Notes: generated by a model not told the origin, from the letters alone. A stretch of 64,000 nt of DNA from Bacteroidales bacterium UBA3810 (GCA_002368645.1 DFEE01000020.1:179320-243319), one strand, 5' to 3'. Shown: positions 53,302 through 62,293, counted from the first letter of the stretch. Numbers and translations: made by a program.

Positions 53302-55041
53302 ATGTCTAAAAATATAGTAATACGTTTTTCAGGCGACTCCGGTGACGGCATGCAACTGACGGGCAATATGTTCAGTTCGCTCAGCGCCGTACTGGGTTGC
53401 GAGATAAGTACCTTACCCGATTTTCCCGCAGAGATACGCGCGCCGCAAGGTACTTTAGGAGGAGTCAGCGGATTTCAGGTCAAGGTTGGTAACGGTGTGA
53501 CCACTCCGGGCGACAAAGCCGATGTCATCATAGCGATGAACAGTGCCGCCCTCAAAGTGTGCGTGCAACGCCAACTCTTTACCGACCACGCCATCATCAT
53601 TGCTGACACGGATAGTTTCACCAAAGCCGACCTCGAGAAAGCCGGCTACAAGACAGATAACCCGTTCACGGAACTCAATATAAAAGAGTCCGTGCAGATA
53701 GTGCCTGTACCGGTAACGAGTCTCACCAAGGAGGCACTGAAAGACAGCGGGTTAGATATGAAGAGCATTCTCAAGAGCCGCAATATGTTCGCCTTTGGTG
53801 TCGTGTGCTGGCTCTTCGATTTGCCGATTGAGAAAGCTATACAGTATTTAGAAGGACGGTTCAAGAAGAAACCTGCCGTCATTCCCGCCAATGTCAAAGT
53901 ACTGACAGACGGTTATAACTACGGCAATAATTTAGCCCTTTCCGTCAACAAGTTACACCCCGATAAAGCAACCGATATGCCGCATGGTCGCTACACCTCC
54001 ATTGCCGGTAACAAAGCGACAGCCTGGGGACTGATAGCCGCAGCTCAGAAAGCCGGTAAGCACCTCTTCTTAGGAGGTTACCCGATTACTCCAGCGACCG
54101 ATATCATGCAAGAGTTGGCGGCGCGCAAGGACATGGGCGTGATGGTCGTTCAAGCAGAGGATGAGATAGCGGGTGTCTGCACAAGTATCGGAGCGAGCTT
54201 TGCCGGTGATTTGGCATGTACTTGCACCAGCGGTCCCGGTCTGAGCCTCAAGAGCGAAGGTATCGGTTTGGCCGTTATGGCAGAATTACCGTTAGTGGTC
54301 ATTGATGTGCAACGCGGCGGTCCGTCAACAGGTCTGCCTACCAAGACGGAACAAACGGATTTGCTCCAAGCCCTTTACGGGCGCAATGGAGAGTGTCCGT
54401 TAGTGGTACTGGCTGCCTCTACGCCTGCTAACTGTTTCCAATATGCCTACGAGGCGGCTAAAATAGCCTTAGAGCACCAAACGCCGGTTATATTACTGAC
54501 CGACACCTATTTGGCGAACGGATCATCGCTCTGGAAAATTCCCGTTTTAGCGGAGTTGCCGGCGATAACACCTATTGACATGCCCCACCCGGGTCAGGAA
54601 GGGCGTGCCTATCGCAATATGGGTTTAGAGCACGATGCCACGGCGGGTACTATCTCGACCGACCCTGCTAATCACCAAGTTATGGTGGCTCGTCGCGCCA
54701 AGAAAGTTGCCGATGTAGTCAACGATATCCCCGACTTAGTGGTCAACGGCAAGCATGATGCAGACACTTTGTTAGTCGGTTGGGGCTCCACCGAAGGACA
54801 CCTTCTTGAAGCCGCCGAGGACATGGGCTGCGCCACAACACAGTTCCACTACCTCAACCCGCTTCCCGCCAATACCGCCGAGGTATTGCGGCGTTATAAA
54901 CGCGTAGTGGTGTGTGAACTTAATAGCGGTCAGTTGGCGGCTGTTCTCCGTAGTCAAGTGCCCGGAGTAACCATTGAGCAGTACAATGAAGTGACAGGAC
55001 AACCCCTGCAAGTAGGTAAGTTAGTAGAATCTCTTAAATAG
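53302..55041 (+). CDS. korA: 2-oxoacid:ferredoxin oxidoreductase subunit alpha (KorA, gamma-alpha fusion)
   Basis: A 579-residue subunit. The N-terminal gamma-type domain (IRFSGDSGDGMQLTGNMFS, PAEIRAPQGTLGGVSGFQV) is fused to the PFOR N-domain (LFLGGYPITPATDIMQEL), with TSGPGLSLKSEGIGLAVMAE and RGGPSTGLPTKTEQTDL in between. A transketolase-C-like domain closes it. With KorB it interconverts 2-oxoglutarate (or another 2-oxoacid) plus CoA with the acyl-CoA and CO2, using ferredoxin; in many Bacteroidales it runs reductively. korB follows 5 nt later. Confidence 0.93.
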   Translation: MSKNIVIRFSGDSGDGMQLTGNMFSSLSAVLGCEISTLPDFPAEIRAPQGTLGGVSGFQVKVGNGVTTPGDKADVIIAMNSAALKVCVQRQLFTDHAIIIADTDSFTKADLEKAGYKTDNPFTELNIKESVQIVPVPVTSLTKEALKDSGLDMKSILKSRNMFAFGVVCWLFDLPIEKAIQYLEGRFKKKPAVIPANVKVLTDGYNYGNNLALSVNKLHPDKATDMPHGRYTSIAGNKATAWGLIAAAQKAGKHLFLGGYPITPATDIMQELAARKDMGVMVVQAEDEIAGVCTSIGASFAGDLACTCTSGPGLSLKSEGIGLAVMAELPLVVIDVQRGGPSTGLPTKTEQTDLLQALYGRNGECPLVVLAASTPANCFQYAYEAAKIALEHQTPVILLTDTYLANGSSLWKIPVLAELPAITPIDMPHPGQEGRAYRNMGLEHDATAGTISTDPANHQVMVARRAKKVADVVNDIPDLVVNGKHDADTLLVGWGSTEGHLLEAAEDMGCATTQFHYLNPLPANTAEVLRRYKRVVVCELNSGQLAAVLRSQVPGVTIEQYNEVTGQPLQVGKLVESLK

Positions 55042-55046
55042 ATAAT

Positions 55047-56057
55047 ATGGAAGCAAGTGATTATAAGAGTAACCAGTATGTGCGTTTCTGCCCCGGGTGC
55101 GGCGACCATGGTATATTGATGAGTTTGACCAAGGCAATGGCTTCCATCGGCATTGCTCCAGACCAAATAGCGGTCATCAGCGGTATCGGCTGTTCGAGCC
55201 GCATGCCGCACTATTTAGCCCCCTACGGGTTTAACACCATTCATGGGCGAGGAGGCGCTGTAGCTACAGGTGTCAAAACCTCCCATCCCGAGTTGACGGT
55301 ATGGCAGATGAGCGGCGATGGAGACTGTTTTGCCATAGGCGGCAACCATTTCATCCATGAGATACGCCGCAATGTGGACCTCAATGTGTGCGTGTTTAAT
55401 AACCGCATATACGGTTTGACCAAAGGGCAATACAGTCCAACAAGTCCCAAAGGCTTTGTTTCTAAGTCCAGTCCCTTCGGCACAGTAGAACGACCGTTTA
55501 TTCCGGGGGAGTTAGTTTTAGGCGCCGGCGGAACTTTCTTTGCCAGGACCTTAGATGTGGATGTCCCGACGACCCAAGACTGCATGGTTAAAGCCCATGC
55601 ACACAAAGGAGCGTCAATCATCGAGTGCTTGGTAAACTGCGTCATTTTCAATAACGGGGCACACGCCTGGATAGCCGACCGCGAGTTACGGGCGGAACAT
55701 TCTATTGTCTTACGCCATGGGGAGAAGATGATTTTCGGTAAGAATAATGATAAAGGTATTGCCTTAGAGGGTCTAAAGTTAGTGGTTGTTCCTGCCGATG
55801 ACCCGCGCGTACTTGTCCATGATGCCCACTGCGAAGACATGACACTTCACCATATGTTGGTAAGGATGGGACAGAGCAAGTTCACCGATGTCAATGGGGC
55901 TGAAGACGGTCTTCCGGTAGCGTTAGGCGTCATTAGAGATGTCGAAGCCGAGACCTACGATGCAGCTGTCAGCTGCCAGATTGATGAAGTTCGCAACGCT
56001 GCTAAAATACATACTTTTGATGAGCTGACGGGTACCGTCGAACAATGGAATATATGA
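55047..56057 (+). CDS. korB: 2-oxoacid:ferredoxin oxidoreductase subunit beta (KorB)
   Basis: A 336-residue TPP-binding subunit. Conserved parts are VRFCPGCGDHGILMSLTKAM, SGIGCSSRMPHYL, GRGGAVATGVK and the TPP/Mg motif SGDGDCFAIGGNHFIHEIRR ending VFNNRIYGLTKGQYSPTS. The KGQYSPTS segment fits 2-oxoglutarate-type KorB proteins. Only one Cys-rich motif (CPGCG) is visible and no ferredoxin subunit (delta) adjoins. It forms a unit with korA and is coupled to dedA by overlap. Confidence 0.93.
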   Translation: MEASDYKSNQYVRFCPGCGDHGILMSLTKAMASIGIAPDQIAVISGIGCSSRMPHYLAPYGFNTIHGRGGAVATGVKTSHPELTVWQMSGDGDCFAIGGNHFIHEIRRNVDLNVCVFNNRIYGLTKGQYSPTSPKGFVSKSSPFGTVERPFIPGELVLGAGGTFFARTLDVDVPTTQDCMVKAHAHKGASIIECLVNCVIFNNGAHAWIADRELRAEHSIVLRHGEKMIFGKNNDKGIALEGLKLVVVPADDPRVLVHDAHCEDMTLHHMLVRMGQSKFTDVNGAEDGLPVALGVIRDVEAETYDAAVSCQIDEVRNAAKIHTFDELTGTVEQWNI

Positions 56058-56707
56058 CGATTGTAGATAACATCATTTCCTGGTACACTGCCCACATGGG
56101 GTATGGTTCCATCATGGCCTTGATGGCTGTAGAGAGTTCTTTTATCCCATTCCCCAGTGAGGTTGTCATTCCCCCTGCGGCTTTTGTCGCTACCGAACAA
56201 GGTAGTGCATTAGCCGTCAGCGGGAGTTATCCTATTGATGTGCTGCTCATTATTCTCGCAGGAACCATTGGGGCACTCATCGGTGCGTACATCAATTACG
56301 GGCTCTCCGTTTGGCTCGGAAGGCCTATCATTTATAAATTAGCGGACAGCAAAGTAGGTCATCTACTGCTGCTCAGTGGCGAGAAAGTGCTCAAAGCCGA
56401 AGCGTATTTCGCCGAACACGGCAAAGTGAGTACCTTTATCGGCAGGCTCATCCCCGGTATCAGGCAACTCATCAGCATTCCCGCGGGGCTCAGCCGCATG
56501 CATTTCGGGCAGTTTACGCTTTATACATTCTTAGGTGCCTTCATATGGAACAGCGTTTTAGCCGGTATAGGTTATCTCGCAAACGGGCAGATGGAGTTGA
56601 TAAAAGAATATAGCCACGTATTATCCGTAGCTATACTCCTTATTGTGACTCTTGTTGTGGTATTCTTTATCGGACGAGTTATTTACCGCCGCGTAAGAAA
56701 GCAATAA
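56054..56707 (+). CDS. DedA-family membrane protein
   Basis: A 217-residue polytopic protein with the DedA/VTT motifs: MALMAVESSFIPFPSEVVIP, GTIGALIGAYINYGLSVWLG, and the F-x3-GR-x-IPGIRQLISIPAGLSRM region with its conserved Arg residues. DedA proteins act in lipid-carrier or phospholipid recycling across the inner membrane. The ATG at 56054 overlaps the korB stop by 4 nt as at other junctions here; an ATG at 56045 (three codons earlier) is also possible. The 3' end overlaps the convergent Wzz-like gene by 29 bp. Confidence 0.92.
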   Translation: MTIVDNIISWYTAHMGYGSIMALMAVESSFIPFPSEVVIPPAAFVATEQGSALAVSGSYPIDVLLIILAGTIGALIGAYINYGLSVWLGRPIIYKLADSKVGHLLLLSGEKVLKAEAYFAEHGKVSTFIGRLIPGIRQLISIPAGLSRMHFGQFTLYTFLGAFIWNSVLAGIGYLANGQMELIKEYSHVLSVAILLIVTLVVVFFIGRVIYRRVRKQ

Positions 56708-57650
56708 TCTCTTTCCTACATACAAGGCAGCTGCCCAATATCACTGCCAAAATCCAACCGACTAAGCAATTGACAATCAACCGTACAATGGGATGATAAT
56801 ACAGTCCCGTTGTTGCTGTTAGATGGTCCTCCAACACAACCGGTGCCGTCGCTCTCTCATAACGGATATCGTCTCGCATGGTGCGATCCATATGCTTATT
56901 GATATCATGTAAGAATAACGACATCTTCCTATTTCCGATAACCACATCGTTCCCGCGACGGTCACGCTCTGACATGACCTGTGCAGTCGCCGGCTGACTG
57001 AAATAGAAAACACTCGTCAGTGAGTCTAACTTCTCCATTTGCGTGTGATTAAATCGCACACGACGCTCCATATTAGCCATATATGCCTGATACTCTTGCT
57101 GCATCATAGCATCGGAGTTTAAGTAACGGAGAAGCCCTTCCTCCACTTGTTTCAAACTGTCCAAATAGGTTTTGAAGGTGAACCGGATACACGCCCTATC
57201 CTCCATACGGATATTCGAGGTATCCGTCAGAGCCGTATATTTATAGTCCACAAAGTCCGGTGTGCCGTCCTTACGGGCATCTATAACCGCAAAGCTCTGC
57301 AGTTTCTGGAAGTGCATGGGCTTGAGGTACGGGCAGCCTATCAATGCCCCTATCTGCGTCTCAGGCGTAGTGCCTGTAGCACGAACTAACGTATTGCACC
57401 GCTGCTGAAAATGCTCATACGTAGGACCATTCAGGAGAACAATACCCTCCACTTCGTACTTGATATTGGAGGGTCTTTTCCACCAATATAAGGCGACAAC
57501 CAAACAGCACATCAGTGGCAATATGATATACCAGCGCTGATAGGTCAGCCTTATAGAGCCTATTAACAGGTTTACGACCCACTTACAGAGTCGGACGATG
57601 CCCCGCCATATACCGACAAAGACATCTAAGAGATTCATTTCTTGTTGCAT
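56679..57650 (-). CDS. Wzz-like (chain-length-determinant-fold) inner-membrane protein
   Basis: A 323-residue protein with an N-terminal membrane helix (ILPLMCCLVVALYWW, about residues 42-58) and a C-terminal one (LIVNCLVGWILAVILGSCLV, about 290-310), framing a periplasmic part with a helical stretch (YQAYMANMERRVRFNHTQ). The layout matches Wzz/PCP proteins of polysaccharide export, but no Tyr-kinase domain or Pro-rich Wzz motif is clear, and no polysaccharide genes adjoin. Function is therefore tentative. Start may be the second ATG (57638). Confidence 0.6.
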   Translation of the reverse strand: MQQEMNLLDVFVGIWRGIVRLCKWVVNLLIGSIRLTYQRWYIILPLMCCLVVALYWWKRPSNIKYEVEGIVLLNGPTYEHFQQRCNTLVRATGTTPETQIGALIGCPYLKPMHFQKLQSFAVIDARKDGTPDFVDYKYTALTDTSNIRMEDRACIRFTFKTYLDSLKQVEEGLLRYLNSDAMMQQEYQAYMANMERRVRFNHTQMEKLDSLTSVFYFSQPATAQVMSERDRRGNDVVIGNRKMSLFLHDINKHMDRTMRDDIRYERATAPVVLEDHLTATTGLYYHPIVRLIVNCLVGWILAVILGSCLVCRKEIIAFLRGGK

Positions 57651-57660
57651 ATTATTAATT

Positions 57661-57690
57661 ACTGCGTGTTGGTTACTGCGTGTTAGTGAC
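57661..57690. repeat. ACTGCGTGTTGG repeat near the ftsZ 3' end
   Basis: ACTGCGTGTTGGTT is followed directly by ACTGCGTGTTAGTG. A related copy (TTCTGCGTGTTGGTGACT) lies at 59071-59088, just upstream of ftsZ, so the motif brackets the gene. Confidence 0.7.
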
Positions 57691-57708
57691 GGCTTCGCTG
57701 AGTTGTTT

Positions 57709-57734
57709 CGGGAGACCGGGTGCCCGGGGTACCG
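57709..57734 (+). repeat. Decamer repeat block 6
   Basis: GGGAGACCGGGTGCCCGGGG, a degenerate two- to three-unit block just downstream of ftsZ. Confidence 0.5.
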
Positions 57735-57747
57735 TTATAAGAAGGTA

Positions 57748-59040
57748 TCAACTTCTTCTCCCTCTGAACCAGCCAAAGCCCGTGCTCTCGGGTTTCTTCT
57801 CCTCGCGCGGCTCGTCATCAAAGGTTATCTCTATCTCACTGGTGAAACGATTATCATCCTTCGTCCCCGCCGGCGTAACGCCGGTGTTAGCGACGCCACG
57901 AAGCTCGGCACTTGGCTGCTGCCCCGCCCGGGCTCCGCTTTCGCCTTTTTGCTTTTCACCACCCTCTCCTTTATCCTCATACTGTTTCTTGATGGCTTCA
58001 TCAATGGAGACACCTCCACTTGCCGCATTTCCGTCTCCGGAGGCCCTGCTCTCGTCTGCGACATCCTTCAATGACGGTATATCCGTCACTTCATAGCCCG
58101 TGGCTATAATGGTCACACGCACATCTTCGCCCAAACTATCGTCCAATGACGCACCCCACTGCACCTCCACATCATCGCCGACTTGCTTTACGAACTCATG
58201 AATCTGGTCTATCTCAGGCATCATGATAGCGTGCTCCTTCGAGCAATAGAATTGCAGCAAGATACGCTTCGCGCCACGCACATCATTAGCGTTGATGAGC
58301 GGCGACTCAAGCGCATTCTTAATCGCATTGGTGATACGTTCTTCGCCATTCGCCTGCCCAACATTCATAATCGCCACCTTGCCGTTCCTAAGCGTATTGC
58401 GCACATCGGCAAAGTCCGTATTGATATACCCGGGCACAGTGATAATCTCCGCTATCGCTTTCGCCGCATTGCAGACCACATCGTCCGAGCGGGAGAAAGC
58501 ATTGAAGAGATTGAGGTCAGGATATATCTTACGTAGTTTCTCGTTATTGATGACCAACAACGCGTCCACATGTTCTGCCAATGTCGCCACTCCGGTCATC
58601 GCCTTCCGAATCTTACGTTGTCCCTCAAAAGCAAACGGAATAGTCACTATCCCGACGGTGAGAATGTCCATGCTCTGGGCAACCTCAGCCACCGTGGCGG
58701 AAGCACCGGTACCGGTACCTCCACCCATACCCGCAGTGATAAACAGCATCTGCGTACCGTCATCAAGCGCTTCGTGAATACGGTCTCGTGACTCTTCGGC
58801 ATACTGATGCGCTTTCTCAGGGTCACCGCCCGCACCTAAGCCCGGACCCATCTGCAACTTCGCCGGTACAGAGGATTTATTGAGCACCTGCTTATCCGTG
58901 TTGCACACCAAAAAGGTGACACCCTGAATACCCTGTTTATACATATAATTGACTGCATTACAGCCGCCACCGCCGACGCCCATCACCTTAATGATAGCGT
59001 CGTCCTTAATAACCAATGGTAATGGTAATAATTCTTCCAT
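57748..59040 (-). CDS. ftsZ: Cell division protein FtsZ
   Basis: A 430-residue tubulin-like GTPase that forms the division ring. It starts MEELLPLPLVIKDDAIIKVM, the usual Bacteroidota opening, then GVGGGGCNAVNYM, the signature GGGTGTG (residues 106-112), and the T7 Asp in INTDFADVRNTL. From about residue 310 there is a long charged, Gly/Ser-rich linker. The tail GFGWFRGRRS differs from the common FtsA-binding FLRRQ-type peptide. An upstream in-frame ATG (59100) would add 20 residues read from repeat DNA, so the later ATG is preferred. The linker DNA contains a 15-bp palindrome (CCGGCGTAACGCCGG, 57888-57902). Confidence 0.96.
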   Translation of the reverse strand: MEELLPLPLVIKDDAIIKVMGVGGGGCNAVNYMYKQGIQGVTFLVCNTDKQVLNKSSVPAKLQMGPGLGAGGDPEKAHQYAEESRDRIHEALDDGTQMLFITAGMGGGTGTGASATVAEVAQSMDILTVGIVTIPFAFEGQRKIRKAMTGVATLAEHVDALLVINNEKLRKIYPDLNLFNAFSRSDDVVCNAAKAIAEIITVPGYINTDFADVRNTLRNGKVAIMNVGQANGEERITNAIKNALESPLINANDVRGAKRILLQFYCSKEHAIMMPEIDQIHEFVKQVGDDVEVQWGASLDDSLGEDVRVTIIATGYEVTDIPSLKDVADESRASGDGNAASGGVSIDEAIKKQYEDKGEGGEKQKGESGARAGQQPSAELRGVANTGVTPAGTKDDNRFTSEIEITFDDEPREEKKPESTGFGWFRGRRS

Positions 59041-59070
59041 ATTGCTTCTGACTATTTTCTTCGTGTTTGT

Positions 59071-59096
59071 TTCTGCGTGTTGGTGACTATGTGTTA
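59071..59096. repeat. CTGCGTGTTGGTGACT repeat between ftsA and ftsZ
   Basis: Related to 57661-57690. It occupies the 60-bp ftsA-ftsZ gap and lies in the stretch that a longer FtsZ start would translate. Confidence 0.6.
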
Positions 59097-59100
59097 TCAT

Positions 59101-60384
59101 CTATTCTTTTGGGGTGTCAAACATCGACACCAGTGTATCTTCTACTTTCTGCTTAAAGGAGGGTTTCTTCACCTCCTCGCCGGGGTGTGTCAACCGATAA
59201 TCAGCTCCCAATAAGATTGTCCCTACCAAAGCGCTATAGCGAGGCTCATAGTATTTCTCTTCTACCTCGCCGGTCAAGAGACGGGCATGAGAGCCGTACA
59301 GCACCTCTAAGGAGGTCTTCTGCTTGAGGTACGCAATAATTCCGTTAAGCATACTTCCGCCACCCGTCACATACAGCCGCGTTATACGCGACTCGAAAGG
59401 CTTTAACGCCTCCAATAATGGCATCAATATCTCGTCTAACTTAAGGTTAATCTGATATGCCAACTCTTCACCTGTCACAACCAGTTGCCCTCCGACCTCA
59501 GGCGATGCCGGCACACGCACTCTAAAACTCTTATCCACCAGGTCCGCCGCAGCATAGCCACATTCTGTCTTCAACCTCTCTGCCAAATCAAAGGTTATTC
59601 CTTGGTCCTCTATCGCCCGTGTGATATGAAAGCCGCCTTGCGGAATGACCTTGCACAGCAGATATTCCTGGCCCTTGTAAATGGATAGCGTGGTCGTCTG
59701 TGCTCCCATATCCAAGATGGCGCAGCCATCTTTCAAAATCTGCTCACCATCGGCAGTTGAGAAGACGGAGAACAATGCTTCAGGACGCACAAACGCCGCC
59801 TCGATAGAGCGACCCGCCTGGTTAAAGGCTTTCTCTAATTGGGTCTGCATATCCTTGGTCGCCACAAAGGCCGTATAGAACGCCTCCACCATCGCCACCC
59901 TTTTGCCGTCCGTAGGAAGCGAGTCCGCCTCTACGCCGTCCAAGCGATAATAGACCGGCACTAAGGCGGGTACACAAACCGTAGGATTATGGTCTTCTAT
60001 CTTGCGACGACAATCCTTCTCCATCCTATCCAATAACGCCTGCGTCACTTCGCGCTTGCGCACCTGGTCATACGCATGACGCACATCGACAATCTTCATC
60101 GTCCGTCCGCCTGTGGTAATAAAGGCTGTCGGAAGCTCGGTCACCCCGATACGGTTCGCCAATAACTGCAAGACCCTGCTGATAGCAAATCCAGCATCGC
60201 TGCTCGGCTGCTTGATGATACCATGCTCCACGCAGGATTTATGTATCTCCTCTACACCCAAGATACGAACCATATCATTGTCAACACACTCCGCCGCCAT
60301 CGCACGGATGCTGTCACTCCCCAAATCAATCGCAACAAGGGGTAATGTCGATGCTTGTATTTGTGATTTTCTTGCCATTATCAT
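59101..60384 (-). CDS. ftsA: Cell division protein FtsA
   Basis: A 427-residue actin-like ATPase that tethers FtsZ to the membrane. It has phosphate-1 VAIDLGSDSIRAMAAE near the N-terminus, a 1C/SHS2 domain (about 85-165), phosphate-2 CAILDMGAQTTTLSIYKG, and the adenosine motif LYVTGGGSMLNGI. A C-terminal amphipathic segment is plausible in KQKVEDTLVSMFD. The ATG at 60384 lies 4 nt after the FtsQ-like stop; 60378 is an alternative. Confidence 0.94.
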   Translation of the reverse strand: MIMARKSQIQASTLPLVAIDLGSDSIRAMAAECVDNDMVRILGVEEIHKSCVEHGIIKQPSSDAGFAISRVLQLLANRIGVTELPTAFITTGGRTMKIVDVRHAYDQVRKREVTQALLDRMEKDCRRKIEDHNPTVCVPALVPVYYRLDGVEADSLPTDGKRVAMVEAFYTAFVATKDMQTQLEKAFNQAGRSIEAAFVRPEALFSVFSTADGEQILKDGCAILDMGAQTTTLSIYKGQEYLLCKVIPQGGFHITRAIEDQGITFDLAERLKTECGYAAADLVDKSFRVRVPASPEVGGQLVVTGEELAYQINLKLDEILMPLLEALKPFESRITRLYVTGGGSMLNGIIAYLKQKTSLEVLYGSHARLLTGEVEEKYYEPRYSALVGTILLGADYRLTHPGEEVKKPSFKQKVEDTLVSMFDTPKE

Positions 60385-60388
60385 ATGT

Positions 60389-60850
60389 TTATTTCCTCGC
60401 CACCACCTGTCCTCGATACCGCGCATCTAACTCGCGATAGAGGGTGTCAGAGGTATGCTCGTTCTCGTAAAAAGCCCGCAGTTTATGCAACTTAGCTTCA
60501 TAATTACTTGCCTCGCCCAATAATAGCGGCACCCCTTCCTTCTGCACCAGGACGATATTATCCTTCGCGCGGACCAGAATTTTCTGCACGCGCTTATTCC
60601 AGAAACGGCTATCCTCTATGTAGTTTCTCATCTCCTCCACCGCGGGTTCGCTCTGTCCGACAATAGGCACGGTATGCGGTACGACCGTGGTGATGATTGT
60701 CCCGTCTGATTGACGATAACAATTGGCTTCCCTAATCATAGGGTCTGCTCTCAAACTATCCTCTCGCGCTTGATATGAGCCGTCTAAGTGGCGATTAGAG
60801 CAGCCGATGAGCAGTAATGCAATCCATATGACATAACTCCATTTGGTCAT
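60389..60850 (-). CDS. ftsQ: Reduced FtsQ-like cell-division protein with a lipobox-type N-terminus
   Basis: A 153-residue protein in the place of ftsQ between murC and ftsA. Its second half matches the Bacteroidota FtsQ C-terminal domain: EDSRFWNKRVQKILVRAKDN, LVQKEGVPLLLGEASNYEAK, LHKLRAFYENE and RYRGQVVARK. The PMIREANCYRQSDGTIITTV part matches the end of the POTRA region. About 90 residues of a normal 240-250-residue FtsQ are missing, mainly the first POTRA half and the YYxD segment. The N-terminus WSYVIWIALLLIGCSNRH ends in LIGC, a lipobox rather than a plain anchor. It overlaps murC by 4 nt. Confidence 0.75.
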   Translation of the reverse strand: MTKWSYVIWIALLLIGCSNRHLDGSYQAREDSLRADPMIREANCYRQSDGTIITTVVPHTVPIVGQSEPAVEEMRNYIEDSRFWNKRVQKILVRAKDNIVLVQKEGVPLLLGEASNYEAKLHKLRAFYENEHTSDTLYRELDARYRGQVVARK

Positions 60851-62274
60851 TCCGTTTTTGCTATTTGGCTTACCAATGCTGTTTTAACAGGTTCCACCAA
60901 GTCACTAATATTACCGGCGCCGACCATCAGCACTGCCGTGGCGGAAGCCCCAGCGTCTTTGCAGCCGGAACTCTGCGGTGTCGCCGTCACCGACGATCCG
61001 CCGGCTACACCGCCGAGCGTAGTGATTATTTCGCCGATAAGGTCTTTCTTTTCGACAACGCGCGCATGACACTTAGGATTGCGCTCAGCAGCAAGACGGC
61101 TCAGTGCCTCCGATGTGACGCCCTCTATAGGTTCTTCCCGCGCCGGATAAATAGGCAGCAGCAACAACTCATCCGCCCGACTGAGTACCTCCGCGAACCC
61201 ACGCATAAAATCGCGTGTACGACTATAAAGATGCGGCTGGAACACCGCTATCAGGCGACTATGGGGAAATAGTTCATGCACGTTATCAATAGACCCTTGC
61301 AACTCAGTAGGATGATGGGCATAATCGTCAATGAGCACGAGGTTATCGGTCTTCAGTTTGACCTCAAAACGTCTCTCTACGCCATTGAACGACTCTAACG
61401 CTGCTTTGATCTCAGCATGGGTCACACCATTGAGTCGGGCGATCGCAGCAGCAGCCACAGCATCTTCTATATTGGTACGAATAGGCACTTGCAGATGGAT
61501 ATCCTGTAACGTATTGGCGGCGGTGAAATCCGCCGTATCACTCTCGACGGCATAGGTATAGACTTTGCAATGTTTCGACGCCTCGCTTCCGGCACGGAAA
61601 TGCACAGAGTAACCTTCTTTGACAATAATCGCCTTCTCCACCAAAGAGGCATAATCATCAAAACCCTGCTGATAGCCGGTAGCATCTCCATAGATGTCTA
61701 AATGGTCAGGATCAATAGAGGTGATGACGGACATATAGGGTCTGAGGTGTAAGAAGGAGCGGTCATACTCATCTGCTTCCACCGCCACATAGTCGCTATC
61801 ATCTATCAATAGGTTTGTATGATAATTATTGCTTATGCCGCCTAAGAAAGCACTGCCGCCAAGATGGCTCATGTGCATAATATGCGCAAGCATGGTGGTA
61901 GTAGTTGTTTTGCCGTGCGTTCCGGCGACACAAAGTGCATTCTTACTCCGAGTCACCTCGCCGAGCAGCTCTGCCCGTTTCATTACCCGAAAGCCGTTCT
62001 CAACGAAATACCGATAAACAGGGTCGGTATCGTGAATAGCAGCAGTTCTGACCACTATGGTGGTTAAAGGTGGCAGCGCCATACTTTGGGCGATGAGCGT
62101 CTCATAATCATAGGCAATGGTAATGTTCTCTTCGGCGAGTTCAGCGGTCAGTTTCGTCGCCGTCCGGTCATAACCGGAGATGGACAAGCCTTGTGCCCGA
62201 AAATACCGCGCTAAAGCCGACATACCAATGCCGCCAATACCCAGAAAAACAATATGTTGAAAATCCGCATGCAT
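60847..62274 (-). CDS. murC: UDP-N-acetylmuramate--L-alanine ligase
   Basis: A 475-residue ATP-dependent ligase adding L-Ala to UDP-MurNAc. It has the N-terminal HIVFLGIGGIGMSALARYF, the ATP loop CVAGTHGKTTTTTML, AVEADEYDRSFLHLRP and VLIDDYAHHPTELQGSI. Near the C-terminus, where family members read directly into the LxxGAGDI segment, this protein has about 25 extra residues (GGVAGGSSVTATPQSSGCKD followed by AGASATA) before VLMVGAGNISDLVEP. That stretch is encoded by a copy of the GC-rich dispersed element. The gene leads the murC-ftsQ-ftsA-ftsZ run. Confidence 0.96.
   Translation of the reverse strand: MHADFQHIVFLGIGGIGMSALARYFRAQGLSISGYDRTATKLTAELAEENITIAYDYETLIAQSMALPPLTTIVVRTAAIHDTDPVYRYFVENGFRVMKRAELLGEVTRSKNALCVAGTHGKTTTTTMLAHIMHMSHLGGSAFLGGISNNYHTNLLIDDSDYVAVEADEYDRSFLHLRPYMSVITSIDPDHLDIYGDATGYQQGFDDYASLVEKAIIVKEGYSVHFRAGSEASKHCKVYTYAVESDTADFTAANTLQDIHLQVPIRTNIEDAVAAAAIARLNGVTHAEIKAALESFNGVERRFEVKLKTDNLVLIDDYAHHPTELQGSIDNVHELFPHSRLIAVFQPHLYSRTRDFMRGFAEVLSRADELLLLPIYPAREEPIEGVTSEALSRLAAERNPKCHARVVEKKDLIGEIITTLGGVAGGSSVTATPQSSGCKDAGASATAVLMVGAGNISDLVEPVKTALVSQIAKTE
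60934..60966 (-). repeat. GC-rich dispersed element inside murC
   Basis: Plus strand TGCCGTGGCGGAAGCC then CCAGCGTCTTTGCAGCC. It agrees with the intergenic copy at 39063-39095 at 28 of 33 positions. It is read in the murC frame as GCKDAGASATA. Confidence 0.65.
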
Positions 62275-62293
62275 AAATCACACTTTTGGCGCG

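Noticed and set aside
59041..59100. FtsZ start at 59100
   Set aside because: It would add 20 residues encoded by a dispersed repeat. Homologues begin at the MEELL-type start.
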